A DNA stretch of 64,000 nucleotides, taken from assembly GCF_000826145.2 (NCBI RefSeq), contig NZ_LN651337.1, positions 1,313,945 through 1,377,944 of the forward strand, given 5' to 3'. How positions within the stretch are numbered: position 1 is the first letter of the stretch; each line of letters begins with the position of its first letter. This DNA is from Sporosarcina koreensis. GTDB lineage: Bacteria; Bacillota; Bacilli; Bacillales_A; Planococcaceae. The notes under the pieces are model-generated. The model was not told where the DNA came from. It was given only the letters and a program-made list of their open reading frames with translations, and made no database searches. Below are positions 42,594 through 52,810 of this stretch, piece by piece. The translations under genes and the position numbers were made by a program.

Positions 42594-43349
42594 ATGGAAA
42601 ACGGCAAACGGTTCATCGGCATGTATGAAACAGAAGAGGAACTGCTCTCTGCGGTGCAGGAACTGAAGACGAAAGGGTATGACGACCGGGACATCTATGT
42701 CGTGGCCAAACGGGAAGATGATGTGAAAATGCTGCAGCGGCGGACAGACGCGGAGATCGAGACGACCCACGAATCATGGCTGGACAAATTCATGGACTTC
42801 ATGACCGGTGAAGACCGGGTCCGCAGCCTTCTGGATGATCTCGGGTTCAGTGATAACGAGCGTGCCGGATTCTATCAGGATGTCAATGACGGCCATATGC
42901 TGCTCCTCGTCGAAGAACAGCACATCCACGGAGACGGCCAGCATCAGGAGATGGAAACAGCAGAGGGATTGGCATCCTTGGAAAGTGAACCGGATCGCAG
43001 CCAGGACACATGGGTCGCACCGCCGGGAGACGGCGTAAGCCGTCCGCCTGAACAGCCGGCGTTCGGTGAGACAGCAGCAGATACGGACGGAGGGCCCGAT
43101 AATCCGGAAAAGGATTGGGGTCTGCGGCCGCCGGAATACAGTTCAGCCGCTGATGATACAATCACGAACGGTGCGGAGATCACGGACCTGACCGGCGAAC
43201 TCGGGTTGGATCCGGAACAGGAACGCCGCCGGCAGGAGTTCCAAAACCAAGTGAACCGGAATGACGGACATGAAGAAGAAGGCTTGGCTGAACAGCCGAT
43301 GCGCGGAGACTTTTTCTACGAACGGGATGAAAAACCCGGCACGAAGTGA
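42594..43349 (+). CDS. YflT-domain general stress protein with acidic tail
   Basis: A 251-aa soluble protein. The N-terminal ~105 residues form a YflT domain (MYETEEELLSAVQEL, DIYVVAKREDDV and RRTDAEIETTHESWLDKFMD). The rest is Glu/Asp/Pro/Gly-rich and likely disordered. ATG 42594 follows AGGAGG at a suitable distance. It is closer to the 46.7-kb paralogue than to the 11.5-kb one in the SWxDKFM-FMTGED segment. Its function is unknown; stress induction is inferred from the promoter. Confidence 0.83.
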   Translation: MENGKRFIGMYETEEELLSAVQELKTKGYDDRDIYVVAKREDDVKMLQRRTDAEIETTHESWLDKFMDFMTGEDRVRSLLDDLGFSDNERAGFYQDVNDGHMLLLVEEQHIHGDGQHQEMETAEGLASLESEPDRSQDTWVAPPGDGVSRPPEQPAFGETAADTDGGPDNPEKDWGLRPPEYSSAADDTITNGAEITDLTGELGLDPEQERRRQEFQNQVNRNDGHEEEGLAEQPMRGDFFYERDEKPGTK

Positions 43350-43365
43350 AGACCGGATAACAACA

Positions 43366-43398
43366 CAGGACTTGCCGAACATGGCAGGTCCTGTTTTT
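43366..43398 (+). terminator. Terminator
   Basis: CAGGAC.TGCC/GGCA.GTCCTG hairpin followed by TTTTTG. Confidence 0.85.
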
Positions 43399-43555
43399 GT
43401 TTCGTTTTAAGAAAGCCGGGTATATAGATTGTTAGGTCGAGCATGAGACTTTTGACTTGTATCCAATGTCACATGATCATCTTATATCCATTTTCCCCAA
43501 TGCAACGTAAATCATACAGGGATAATATGCATGGAAATCTTATAAATCCAAGGAC

Positions 43556-43598
43556 TCGGAAAGTATTTCTACTTTCCGACTAGGTCATATGGTAGAAT
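43556..43598 (+). promoter_or_regulatory. Chemoreceptor promoter overlapped by a perfect inverted repeat
   Basis: TCGGAAAGTA and TACTTTCCGA (43556-43579) form a 10-base perfect inverted repeat with a TTTC centre. Extended -10 TGG-TAGAAT is at 43593-43598, and the -35 at 17-base spacing (TACTTT) falls inside the right arm, as for an operator. The rest of 43399-43646 shows no gene. Confidence 0.5.
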
Positions 43599-43646
43599 GA
43601 TTGGAAGATTATCCATCGAATACAACATCAGGCAGGAGGAAATTCA

Positions 43647-44555
43647 TTGAACGCCACAGCTGAACACGTTTCTGACGAGTTAGTCGTCAACGCCCTCGAG
43701 GGGAACCTCGCCATCATCCGTTTCGATACGGACCGCCGGGTCGCCTATGTCAACGAAAAGTTCGCGTCCGCAGTCGGCTACCGGCCGGAAGAGATGATCG
43801 GCATGCACCACCAGCGGATCTGTTTCCCGGAGTATGCTGCGAGTGCTGCGTATGAAGAATTATGGAGGAACCTGATGAAAGGGAGCGCCTCATCAGGAAA
43901 GATCAGGCGGAAGGCGAAAGACGGAAGTGCCGTCTGGCTCGAAGCGACTTATATGCCGGTTTTCGCAACTGACGGGCGGACCGTCCTCGGAGTGACCAAA
44001 GTGGCGACCAACGTGACGAAGCGGCAGCAGCTGTCCGTCGAAGTCGTCTCCGAGCTGAAAGAGATGGCGGAAGCATTGACCGACAAAGCCGAAGCAGGCC
44101 GTGCGAGCAATGAAAACCTCCTGAAGCGGATCGCCGCCATTTCCGAAGTGTCCCAGGAGAACACGTCCACACTGGCACTTCTCCAGAAATACTCCGAAAA
44201 CATCCAAGGAATTGTCAAAACGATCCGGGCCATCGCTGCACAGACGAACCTGCTTGCCCTGAATGCCGCCATCGAAGCGGCACGTGCCGGCGAACACGGC
44301 AGAGGCTTCGACGTCGTCGCGAAGGAAGTCCGCAAGCTCTCTTCCAATGTCGAAGCGTCCATCGTCGAAGTCCGTGACGGGATCGAAGCGATGACGAAAG
44401 AAGTCGCCCACATCAGTGACGGGACAAAGAATGCCCAGTCCCATATAGATGACTGCAAGAAGGAAGTGGAGGACGTGATCTCGGAATTCCTCAACCTGGC
44501 CAACTCGGCCTCGGAACTCGAGAAACAATCCGGACGTGTTGCCGACATTGTGTGA
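43647..44555 (+). CDS. Soluble PAS-domain methyl-accepting chemotaxis protein
   Basis: A 302-aa cytoplasmic receptor. Residues ~10-125 are a PAS domain ([21 protein letters not shown]), with a C-terminal cap reading [17 protein letters not shown] coiled coil leads to a shortened signalling domain whose tip is intact ([20 protein letters not shown]), so it should couple to CheA/CheW. No membrane segment or HAMP domain is present. The PAS domain may bind heme or flavin, but no ligand residue is certain. TTG 43647 is seven bases after GGAGG. A monocistronic unit with a distinctive operator-like repeat. Confidence 0.85.
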   Translation: MNATAEHVSDELVVNALEGNLAIIRFDTDRRVAYVNEKFASAVGYRPEEMIGMHHQRICFPEYAASAAYEELWRNLMKGSASSGKIRRKAKDGSAVWLEATYMPVFATDGRTVLGVTKVATNVTKRQQLSVEVVSELKEMAEALTDKAEAGRASNENLLKRIAAISEVSQENTSTLALLQKYSENIQGIVKTIRAIAAQTNLLALNAAIEAARAGEHGRGFDVVAKEVRKLSSNVEASIVEVRDGIEAMTKEVAHISDGTKNAQSHIDDCKKEVEDVISEFLNLANSASELEKQSGRVADIV

Positions 44556-44593
44556 AAAAAGGAGCCAGCCGCTTAGACGGGCTGCTCCTTTTT
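44555..44593. terminator. Bidirectional terminator overlapping the antiporter stop
   Basis: AAAAAAGGAGC.AGCC/GGCT.GCTCCTTTTT stem. It lies at the chemoreceptor stop and covers the last codons of the convergent antiporter gene. Confidence 0.85.
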
Positions 44594-46390
44594 CTGTTTC
44601 GGCATAAGGACGGCAAGCCGGTCGCTCTCGTCCAGACTGATCCGCTTGCTGAGTGTGACAAAATCCACGGCGGAATTTTTCTTCACGATGAACAGCGGAA
44701 TCACCTGTTCAGGCAGCTTCGCCCTCCACTCCTCGTCCTCGCTCAGTTCCCCGACCGGCACTTCGCCGATCTCGAACGTCGTATTGATTTTCCTGTTCAG
44801 TTCGGAGAATGTCGCATCTTCCTTGAACAGCAGATGTGCTTTCAAGGAGATCGGCAGTTCGGAATCGTTCATTTGATGATGCTGTGCCACAGGCAGTGAA
44901 AACGTATTGTTGAACCCGAACTCCGGCGCGAACGATTGGGAGATGAGCGCATTATACGAAGCATCCCCCGTCAGCGAAAGGATTGTGCTGTACGGTGTCA
45001 TATCGACGCCGAACCTCGCCTGCTCTGACAGGATCTGCCCTTCGAACGTTTCGACCCCTTTGGCGGCGGCCAGGTTCAGCCGGCCCTGCGACGGGTCCAT
45101 GACCAGTACAGGGATTCCCATCTTTTTCAGCTGGGCACCGAGTGCGGCTGAAAAACTGCTTGCGCCGACCATCAGGATCCCCGGTGGTGCGCTGCTCGCT
45201 AACCGCAACCGCTTCGCCAGCGGTCCAATGGTGAATCCATGCACACACACCGTAATGATGACAAGCGCAAATGTCAGTGCCGTCAGCAGACTCGCTTCTT
45301 CATACCCCTCCTCAACAAGAATGCTGGAAAAGTACCCCGCGACAGTAAGTGCAACGATTCCGCGCGGCGCAATCCAGCCGATCAGCAGTTTCTCGTTACG
45401 CTCCAATTCCGTCCCGATTGTGGAAATCCAGATGGACAGCGGCCGGACGACGAACAATGTGACCAGAACGAACGCGAAGATCGGCCACGTGAACATCTGA
45501 GCGATCGTCTCCCGCGGAAGTGACGCTGTCAGCAGGATGAAAACGGTCGATGTCAGCATGACGGATACATTTTCGACAAAATGTCCGAGATTCCCGATGG
45601 ATGAAACGTATTGCTTGGAACGGCCGATCACGAGTCCCATCACCGTCACCGCAAGCATTCCGGTCTCATGCATGATCACTTCCGCAAGCATGAAGCAGAG
45701 CAGGACGAACGCGAGGACGATCGGTGATTTCAGATATTCCGGGAACTGCCCTTTCGTTGCCATGATACTGATCAGCAGACCGCTGGCCAGTCCGAGCAGC
45801 ACCGCGAGGAAGGCACCGCCGAAGAAGCTCAGCAGGCTGCTCATCGTCAGATTGTCATTGCTCAGCACTTTGATGACTTCATAGGCGAACAGGGCAAGGA
45901 GCGGCCCGGCAGGATCGACGATGATCCCTTCCCACTTCAGAACCGCAGCCGTCCGTGACTTCAATTTGGCATTCCGCAGAAGCGGTATGATGACAGTCGG
46001 TCCTGTGACGACAAACAGCCCGCCGATGATGAAAGCGATCTCCCATTGAAGGCCAGCGAAGAAATGGGCTGCGACGGATCCGAGGATCCATGCGAGGAAT
46101 GCACCGATCGTGACAATCCGGAACACCGACTTCGAAATCCCCTTGATTTCGCGGATATCGAGATTCGAGCTGCCTTCAAACAGGATGACAGCAACCGCCA
46201 GCGAGATGAGCGGTCCATATAGGTCTCCGAGGGCCGCCTTCGGAATGATCAGCCCGAAGACCGGCCCGATCAGCAGACCTGCAATCGACATGATCACGAT
46301 GGACGGCCATTGGATCCGCCACGCGAGCCACTGTGAAAAGATGCCGAGCGCAAGCACGGCCACCACACTGATCAGCGCAAGATTTTCCAT
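44573..46390 (-). CDS. CPA1-type Na+/H+ (cation/proton) antiporter with C-terminal TrkA-N domain
   Basis: A 605-aa protein with about 12 membrane helices in the first ~400 residues. GGLFVVTGPTVIIPLLR contains the helix 4-5 region and WEGIIVDPAGPLLALFAYE the conserved Asp-Pro transport motif. The C-terminal part begins ILMVGASSFSAALGAQL, a Rossmann TrkA-N domain, and ends in a TrkA-C-like segment, suggesting nucleotide or c-di-AMP-type regulation. ATG 46390 follows TTAGGGAGTGG. It probably exports Na+ or K+ against protons for pH or salt tolerance. It sits between two SigB-type stress genes. Confidence 0.85.
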   Translation of the reverse strand: MENLALISVVAVLALGIFSQWLAWRIQWPSIVIMSIAGLLIGPVFGLIIPKAALGDLYGPLISLAVAVILFEGSSNLDIREIKGISKSVFRIVTIGAFLAWILGSVAAHFFAGLQWEIAFIIGGLFVVTGPTVIIPLLRNAKLKSRTAAVLKWEGIIVDPAGPLLALFAYEVIKVLSNDNLTMSSLLSFFGGAFLAVLLGLASGLLISIMATKGQFPEYLKSPIVLAFVLLCFMLAEVIMHETGMLAVTVMGLVIGRSKQYVSSIGNLGHFVENVSVMLTSTVFILLTASLPRETIAQMFTWPIFAFVLVTLFVVRPLSIWISTIGTELERNEKLLIGWIAPRGIVALTVAGYFSSILVEEGYEEASLLTALTFALVIITVCVHGFTIGPLAKRLRLASSAPPGILMVGASSFSAALGAQLKKMGIPVLVMDPSQGRLNLAAAKGVETFEGQILSEQARFGVDMTPYSTILSLTGDASYNALISQSFAPEFGFNNTFSLPVAQHHQMNDSELPISLKAHLLFKEDATFSELNRKINTTFEIGEVPVGELSEDEEWRAKLPEQVIPLFIVKKNSAVDFVTLSKRISLDESDRLAVLMPKQKKEQPV

Positions 46391-46583
46391 AGTTCCACTC
46401 CCTAACTCATAAACTGTTCTGCCAGTCTTACAGATGTGTGACAAGTGTACCAAACTGGAAGCCCCGTGCCTACTTGGAAATGCGTGTCCGGCGCGTGGAC
46501 TTACAGCCGGCTTGCAGAATACCCGGCTGCCCGGAATTTCCCATGACAGAACTGTTTCAATTTCATTTCCGTTCCTATATCAG

Positions 46584-46609
46584 GTTTTCAATCTCTCAAC
46601 CCCGGGTAT
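46584..46609 (+). promoter_or_regulatory. SigB-type promoter of the third YflT-domain gene
   Basis: GTTTTC (46584-46589), 14-base spacer, GGGTAT (46604-46609), 58 bases before the start codon. The spacing is identical to the other two YflT genes. Confidence 0.8.
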
Positions 46610-46667
46610 CTATTTCCTAACGCATCATTTTAATAAAATCATAAAACATCAGAGGAGGAAGTTGAAA

Positions 46668-48083
46668 ATGAATGACGATAAGCGATTTGTAGGGACATTT
46701 CACAATGAAGAAGAATTGTACGCAAAAATCCAGGAACTGAAAGCATCAGGGACACCTGACGACAATATCTATGTAATTGCTAAAAACGATGATTCGGTCC
46801 GAATGGTGCAGAAACGGACGGATGCGGAAGTCAAAACGACAGATGAGTCATGGGTGGATAAGTTCATGAACTTCATGACAGGCGAAGACCATGTCCATCA
46901 TCTGTTCGATGATCTCGGCCTTTCGGAAGCGGAGAAAGAACGTTATACAAAAGATATCCACGACGGCGGGCTCGTGCTCTATGTCGATGAAGGCGAAGCG
47001 GGGGATCTGTACCGCGGGAATACGGACCGGTACAGTGCCGGTGCAGATACAGCGCCGGATCCGAACCTTGGCGCGAACTCGCTCACAGCAGATGAAGCAG
47101 CGGCGGCCGTCCCGCCTGAGACGGCTGCAATGGCTGACCCCGGCATGACGGACGCCGCAATGACGGATTCCTCGATTGCCGGCGGAGATCTGACAGGCCC
47201 GGCCTATGGTGCAGCCGACCGGGATACAACGGCTGATGCTTCGATGCGCCGTTCAGCCAGACACGCGAATAATACAACCGGCGGATTGGATAACCTGACA
47301 GGCATGGCGGCGTCCGACGTCAACAACGAAGCGCATCTGCATGGAGATTATGATCATACGGAGGATAGCCGCGGAAACACCGTAAACACGGAACGGCTGC
47401 GCAGCGGCAGCGGCGCCTATGACCGCACGACCGAAGAGGTGCCGGAAACAATGGATCTGCATGAGGAGCGTCTGGAAGTCGACAAGCAGACCGTCAAGAA
47501 AGGCGAAGTGGAGCTGGAAAAGAACGTCAGCCAGCGGAACGTGTCGACTGATATCCCCGTCGAGCATGAAGAAGTGACGATCGAGCGCCGCCCTGTCAGC
47601 CAGGATGTGTTCAGAGCTGACGAAACAGGTACACAGCAATCGGCATCGTTCGACGACCAGACGATCCGCGTGCCTGTCACTGAAGAAAAAGTCGAAGTGA
47701 CAAAAAAACCGGTCGTCACCGAGGAGATCGTCATCAACAAGAAAACCGTCACGGATACGGAGCATGTCGATGAAACGCTGCGCCGTGAAGATGTCGAGGT
47801 CAATCGCCGCGGTGAGACGGGGTCCGTTAATGTCGATGGAGACCTGGGTCGCCGTACGGAGACAGGTTCCTTGAGCGGCAGCGGAATGCGCGACGAACGT
47901 TCGGGGCTTTCCGATACAGCTGCTCCCGGTTTCGGTCAGACACATGAACCGAAAGAGACATTCCCTGTGAAAGAGGAAGAGGCCGCTATTGAAGAGGAAG
48001 AATACCGAAGAAAGCTGGAGCAATCCGATGTGGACGAAGAAGTGCACGGAATCGATCCGGACCTGAATAATCGCAGATCATAA
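46668..48083 (+). CDS. YflT-DUF2382 (YsnF-like) general stress protein
   Basis: A 471-aa soluble protein. Residues ~1-105 are a YflT domain (FHNEEELYAKIQEL, DNIYVIAKNDDSV and KRTDAEVKTTDESWVDKFMN). A 140-residue Ala/Asp/Thr/Met-rich linker follows. Residues ~250-390 are a DUF2382 domain with the LHEERLEVDKQTVKKGEVEL repeat pattern; the C-terminus is charged. ATG 46668 follows GAGGAGG by nine bases; a longer frame from 46434 crosses the promoter and is rejected. B. subtilis YsnF/YflT-type proteins belong to the SigB regulon, matching the promoter. Confidence 0.88.
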   Translation: MNDDKRFVGTFHNEEELYAKIQELKASGTPDDNIYVIAKNDDSVRMVQKRTDAEVKTTDESWVDKFMNFMTGEDHVHHLFDDLGLSEAEKERYTKDIHDGGLVLYVDEGEAGDLYRGNTDRYSAGADTAPDPNLGANSLTADEAAAAVPPETAAMADPGMTDAAMTDSSIAGGDLTGPAYGAADRDTTADASMRRSARHANNTTGGLDNLTGMAASDVNNEAHLHGDYDHTEDSRGNTVNTERLRSGSGAYDRTTEEVPETMDLHEERLEVDKQTVKKGEVELEKNVSQRNVSTDIPVEHEEVTIERRPVSQDVFRADETGTQQSASFDDQTIRVPVTEEKVEVTKKPVVTEEIVINKKTVTDTEHVDETLRREDVEVNRRGETGSVNVDGDLGRRTETGSLSGSGMRDERSGLSDTAAPGFGQTHEPKETFPVKEEEAAIEEEEYRRKLEQSDVDEEVHGIDPDLNNRRS

Positions 48084-48112
48084 GTGTCCCATTGGAACAA
48101 CAGGGCTGACAG

Positions 48113-48146
48113 ACCGCATGAAGCGATGCCTTCATGCGGTTTTTTC
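48113..48146 (+). terminator. Terminator
   Basis: Perfect 11-base stem ACCGCATGAAG/CTTCATGCGGT followed by TTTTTT. Confidence 0.92.
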
Positions 48147-48219
48147 ATTAAATCCTCCGACACGGGGTGTGCTACACTGAACACATGTAGCTGCATAAGA
48201 ATTGGAAGACGGAAGATAG

Positions 48220-49725
<1,506 letters not shown>

Positions 49726-49726
49726 C

Positions 49727-49767
49727 AAAAAGACACACAGGCCGCTGGCGGCTTTGTGTGTCTTTTG
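49727..49767 (+). terminator. Terminator of glpK
   Basis: AAAAGACACACA.GCCG/CGGC.TGTGTGTCTTTT hairpin directly after the stop. Confidence 0.85.
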
Positions 49768-49821
49768 TAGTTATCAGGATTGTGACAGGCACCCGGCTCT
49801 GCCGCCCGTTGGATATGTGAA

Positions 49822-50135
49822 GTTATGAGCGCTTCGGCAGCATTTATGAGCGGGAATTTGATTTTATGATCACTTTGGCCGGTTTATGAGCGGTATCCTC
49901 GATTTATGATCACTTTGGCCGGTTTATGAGCGGTATTGCAAATTTATGATCACTTTCCAGCAGTTTATGAGCGCTGGCGGTTCCAGTGCTCCGAAGCGGC
50001 ATAGAACTCCTTCGCCGCGGCCCCGTTGCCCGGCGTATATGTGAAGTTATGAGCGCTTCGTTGTCATTTATGAGCATTCCTGTTTATGATCACTTTCACA
50101 GTTTCATGAGCAAAATCCCCGTTTCGTGGATCGTT
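49822..50135 (+). repeat. Family B 20-bp repeat array, mixed cores, in a convergent intergenic region
   Basis: TTATGA occurs at 49823, 49844, 49864, 49884, 49904, 49924, 49944 and 49965 (20- or 21-base steps). After a gap of unrelated sequence it returns at 50047, 50068 and 50084, with decayed units near 50104 and 50124. Cores alternate between TTATGATCAC and TTATGAGCG. A 24-base exact duplication (49813-49836 and 50037-50060) links the two halves. It fills the space between the ends of glpK and the lipid kinase gene. Confidence 0.9.
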
Positions 50136-50163
50136 TCCCTGCCCTTCTCACCAGCCGCGACAG

Positions 50164-51072
50164 TCATTCTTCCGCCATGTCGGTCTCAGGGACGAGGAGC
50201 CGGAGATGACCCGGCAAGACTTGTATCTCCCCCGTCAATTCTTCGTACAGTTCTCCATCCATATCGGCGAGCTGCTGGCCGGCCGCCTGGATTTTCAGCT
50301 GCTTCACCCTGACGTACTCAATTGTGTCCAGATCGGCATTGTCGGTGTCTTCGTTCCGCAAGGACATCAGTTCACGCAGCGTGGCCAGGTTTGTGTTCCG
50401 GAAGATGAGCAGGTCCAGCTCACCATCGAACGGCGTGATGCCGGCGATCGGGATCGGCGTTGTCGCGAGCGACGAACCGTTCAGTACGAAAATCGCGATC
50501 GCCTCTCCGATCAGCCGTTCCCCGTCGGCAACGATTTCGAACGGGAACGATTCCGCCTCTTTCAGTGTCCGCAGCGTGCTCGTCATGTAACTGAGCGGCC
50601 CGAAATTCCGTTTCGTGCCGGAGTCCACGTTCTTCGACGTGGCGGCGGCCAGGCCGATCCCCCAGAAGTTAATGAAGTGCCGGCTTCCGGCCCGTCCGAC
50701 ATCCGTTTCGACTATTTTTCCGCCTGTGAGTGATTCTGCAGCTTCCTCCAAGTCCTGCGGCATGCCGATTGTACGGGAGAAGTCATTCGACGTGCCGCCC
50801 GGCAGGACGGCGAGCAGCGGCCGTTCGTCCAGCTGTGCGATAACGTCGATGCAGTGATGGACAGTTCCATCGCCGCCCATGATGACGAACAGGTCGTATT
50901 TTCCGGCCTGTCTGCACAATGCCTGCGACTCCTCCTCGTTCTCGGGGCGGGCGATCGTCAGCCGTTTCGCCATGTTGGACAGCGACGGCACGACATCCGT
51001 CAGCCTGTGTTCCGTACGCTCTGCACCTGAGTTGTCATTGACCAGCAGCATTGCATGCTGAAACGTGTACAT
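50164..51072 (-). CDS. Diacylglycerol/lipid kinase, YegS/DagK family
   Basis: A 302-aa soluble or membrane-peripheral kinase. The ATP-binding motif VIMGGDGTVHHCIDVI and LPGGTSNDFSRTIGMP are the family signatures; GRAGSRHFINFWGIG and FDGELDLLIF follow in the C-terminal beta-sandwich. It would phosphorylate diacylglycerol, recycling the lipid released by lipoteichoic-acid synthesis, or a related lipid. ATG 51072 follows AAGGAGGAGG; the frame to 51135 is unlikely because it abuts the next gene. The LtaS-type gene in this window makes the DagK role plausible. Confidence 0.85.
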   Translation of the reverse strand: MYTFQHAMLLVNDNSGAERTEHRLTDVVPSLSNMAKRLTIARPENEEESQALCRQAGKYDLFVIMGGDGTVHHCIDVIAQLDERPLLAVLPGGTSNDFSRTIGMPQDLEEAAESLTGGKIVETDVGRAGSRHFINFWGIGLAAATSKNVDSGTKRNFGPLSYMTSTLRTLKEAESFPFEIVADGERLIGEAIAIFVLNGSSLATTPIPIAGITPFDGELDLLIFRNTNLATLRELMSLRNEDTDNADLDTIEYVRVKQLKIQAAGQQLADMDGELYEELTGEIQVLPGHLRLLVPETDMAEE

Positions 51073-51131
51073 ACTTCCTCCTCCTTTTTCCGTTTCCTGT
51101 AATTCGGGAACGGCTGCCTGCGGGGCCGCTT

Positions 51132-51581
51132 TCACCCATACTTCCGCTGATGCTCTTTCTTCCTGCGGAGATAATCCTCATCCGCCCGGATGGCATCCCA
51201 GCGTTCCTTGAAGATAGCAGCTGAAGCAGCCTTCTCCGGATCTTCCTGACGCGGCTTTACAGTGCCGTCCTCGTTATACTTCCGACCACCCTTGTAGTTG
51301 GTATAGCGGCGGGCCCGCGTATACCCCATCTGGATGAACTTGCGGGCCATGTCCATCCCGACAAAATCATCGTCCTTCCTGTACTCTTCGAACAGCTCGG
51401 AGATTTTATTCGCCGACTCTTCGGCGATCTCCGGCGTCTTGAACCGCCAATACGGCAGGATTTCACTTTTATACGGTTCCACGAGCAGGACGCCCTGTTC
51501 CCCTTTTCCGACCCGGTACAGTTCGGGGTGCTGGCGCAAGTCCAGTTCCTTATAATCCAGTTCATAATCGAACGGCATCAC
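51132..51581 (-). CDS. DUF4385 family protein
   Basis: A 149-aa soluble basic protein matching DUF4385 as I recall it: FDYELDYKELDLRQHPELY at the N-terminus, then VGKGEQGVLLVEPYKSEILP and YTRARRYTNYKGGRKY in the centre. No function is known. The start is GTG 51581 or ATG 51578, seven or ten bases after GGAAGGAG. It is 59 bases upstream of the lipid kinase and probably cotranscribed with it. Confidence 0.75.
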   Translation of the reverse strand: MMPFDYELDYKELDLRQHPELYRVGKGEQGVLLVEPYKSEILPYWRFKTPEIAEESANKISELFEEYRKDDDFVGMDMARKFIQMGYTRARRYTNYKGGRKYNEDGTVKPRQEDPEKAASAAIFKERWDAIRADEDYLRRKKEHQRKYG

Positions 51582-51731
51582 GGGCAGACTCCTTCCAATT
51601 CGTTTATTTCTTGAATTACCCGCTGTTCCAGCACCTGAAACGGCGTGACAGAGCGCTACTTGGCGACAGACAGGCAGCTCCGCTGTCGAAAACTGTCGAT
51701 AACATCTCCCGTCCGATCGAGCCGGAACTTG

Positions 51732-51737
51732 TATAAT
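51732..51737 (+). promoter_or_regulatory. -10 element of comK
   Basis: Perfect TATAAT, 34 bases before ATG 51771. No convincing -35 and no clear AAAA-N5-TTTT ComK boxes were found upstream. Confidence 0.5.
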
Positions 51738-51770
51738 GGAATCATCGACTTGCAGAAGGGAATGACCCGC

Positions 51771-52271
51771 ATGCTTTGTGACAGTTACATGCTCGACAGT
51801 CAGGCATTAGCACTGACCGGATATTCCGATGACCTTGGGAACCGATCGATGATTCTGACGATGCACGGGACATACATTTCCAGACAGGCGCCTGTGGAAC
51901 TGCTGAAACAGGCCTGCCTTGCGGGCGGTTCAGCGAAAACCGCCCGCAAACGCGAAGCCGCCGCCATATTGAAGTCACGGCAGAAACTTCCGTTCATCCT
52001 TACTGACGGGATCGGCGTGTTCCCCACAAGCTCTTCCCGCCACTCAACATGCGTCTGGGTGTTCAATCACTTCTTTACGCCTTCCTTCCTGGAGAAAAAG
52101 AAGACCGTCCTTACATTTTCATCCGGTCTTTCAATAGAAGCACCGGCGTCCATACATACGATCCATCAACAGGCCGGCCGCCTGCACATGCTGCTGCTCC
52201 GTGCAGAAGAGGAACGCCTTGAGGCCAATTTACGCAGACTGCCCCATCCGCCCGGCCGCTTTTTACGGTAA
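51771..52271 (+). CDS. comK: ComK family competence transcription factor
   Basis: A 166-aa protein. Although short motifs only are visible, the order matches ComK: a start region with DSYMLDSQALALTGY, an RQAPVELLKQACLAGG segment like the ComK helix, ARKREAAAILK, then KLPFILTDGIGVFPTSSSRH and CVWVFNHFF, and the terminal TFSSGLSIEAP strand. ATG 51771 has AAGGGA at nine bases; the frame could be read from 51645, across the -10 element. Bacillus ComK activates DNA-uptake genes; in Planococcaceae its role is often unproven. It is monocistronic. Confidence 0.75.
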   Translation: MLCDSYMLDSQALALTGYSDDLGNRSMILTMHGTYISRQAPVELLKQACLAGGSAKTARKREAAAILKSRQKLPFILTDGIGVFPTSSSRHSTCVWVFNHFFTPSFLEKKKTVLTFSSGLSIEAPASIHTIHQQAGRLHMLLLRAEEERLEANLRRLPHPPGRFLR

Positions 52272-52413
52272 CCGGCAGTCAGCAGGACGGTTCTTCATCC
52301 AGGTTCTGCATTTCCCTTCATTCCATGCATGAAATCCAGGATTCGGCAAATAGTAAGGGTGGATCGTTTTCCGGAACCGGAAGATATCCCACTATGCTAA
52401 AGGAGATGACCCC

Positions 52414-52740
52414 ATGCGGATTGTTACACGGATTGCATTGGCACTTGTCATTATCGGCGCATTGAACTGGGGGATGATCGGCCTCTTCCAATTCGATTTG
52501 GTCGCGACATTGTTCGGCGGTCAGGATGCCGTGCTGGCACGTATCGTCTACACATTGGTCGGCCTCAGCGGCATCGTCTGTATCGGCTTGCTCTTTGAAA
52601 CCGATGATGCGGCAGATACCGGCTCCGAGTACACATCGTACACACGTCCCGATTTCAATACGGAATTCGGGGAGGAACCGGACTTTTCAGATCCTCATAC
52701 AAAGACTGAAAAGAAGACGGACGACGACACTATGCTGTAA
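52414..52740 (+). CDS. DUF378 (YuzA-like) membrane protein
   Basis: A 108-aa protein. The first ~65 residues are a DUF378 unit of two membrane helices with the motif ALVIIGALNWGMIGLFQFDLV. The remaining 40 residues are an acidic, Thr/Asp-rich cytoplasmic tail. ATG 52414 follows AAAGGAGATGACCCC. Function unknown. Confidence 0.82.
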   Translation: MRIVTRIALALVIIGALNWGMIGLFQFDLVATLFGGQDAVLARIVYTLVGLSGIVCIGLLFETDDAADTGSEYTSYTRPDFNTEFGEEPDFSDPHTKTEKKTDDDTML

Positions 52741-52744
52741 ACGG

Positions 52745-52783
52745 ACACCGCCCGGTCATCTGTATCTGACCGGGCGGTGTTTG
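52745..52783. terminator. Terminator between convergent genes
   Basis: Perfect 14-base stem ACACCGCCCGGTCA/TGACCGGGCGGTGT. T-tracts are weak on both sides (TTTGACTT on plus). Confidence 0.75.
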
Positions 52784-52810
52784 ACTTGGAGGTTTCATTT
52801 GTAAATATGA

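Noticed and set aside
46434..46667. N-terminal 78-codon extension of the third YflT gene
   Set aside because: It would start upstream of the SigB-type promoter and lacks the YflT family start; ATG 46668 has GAGGAGG at ideal spacing.
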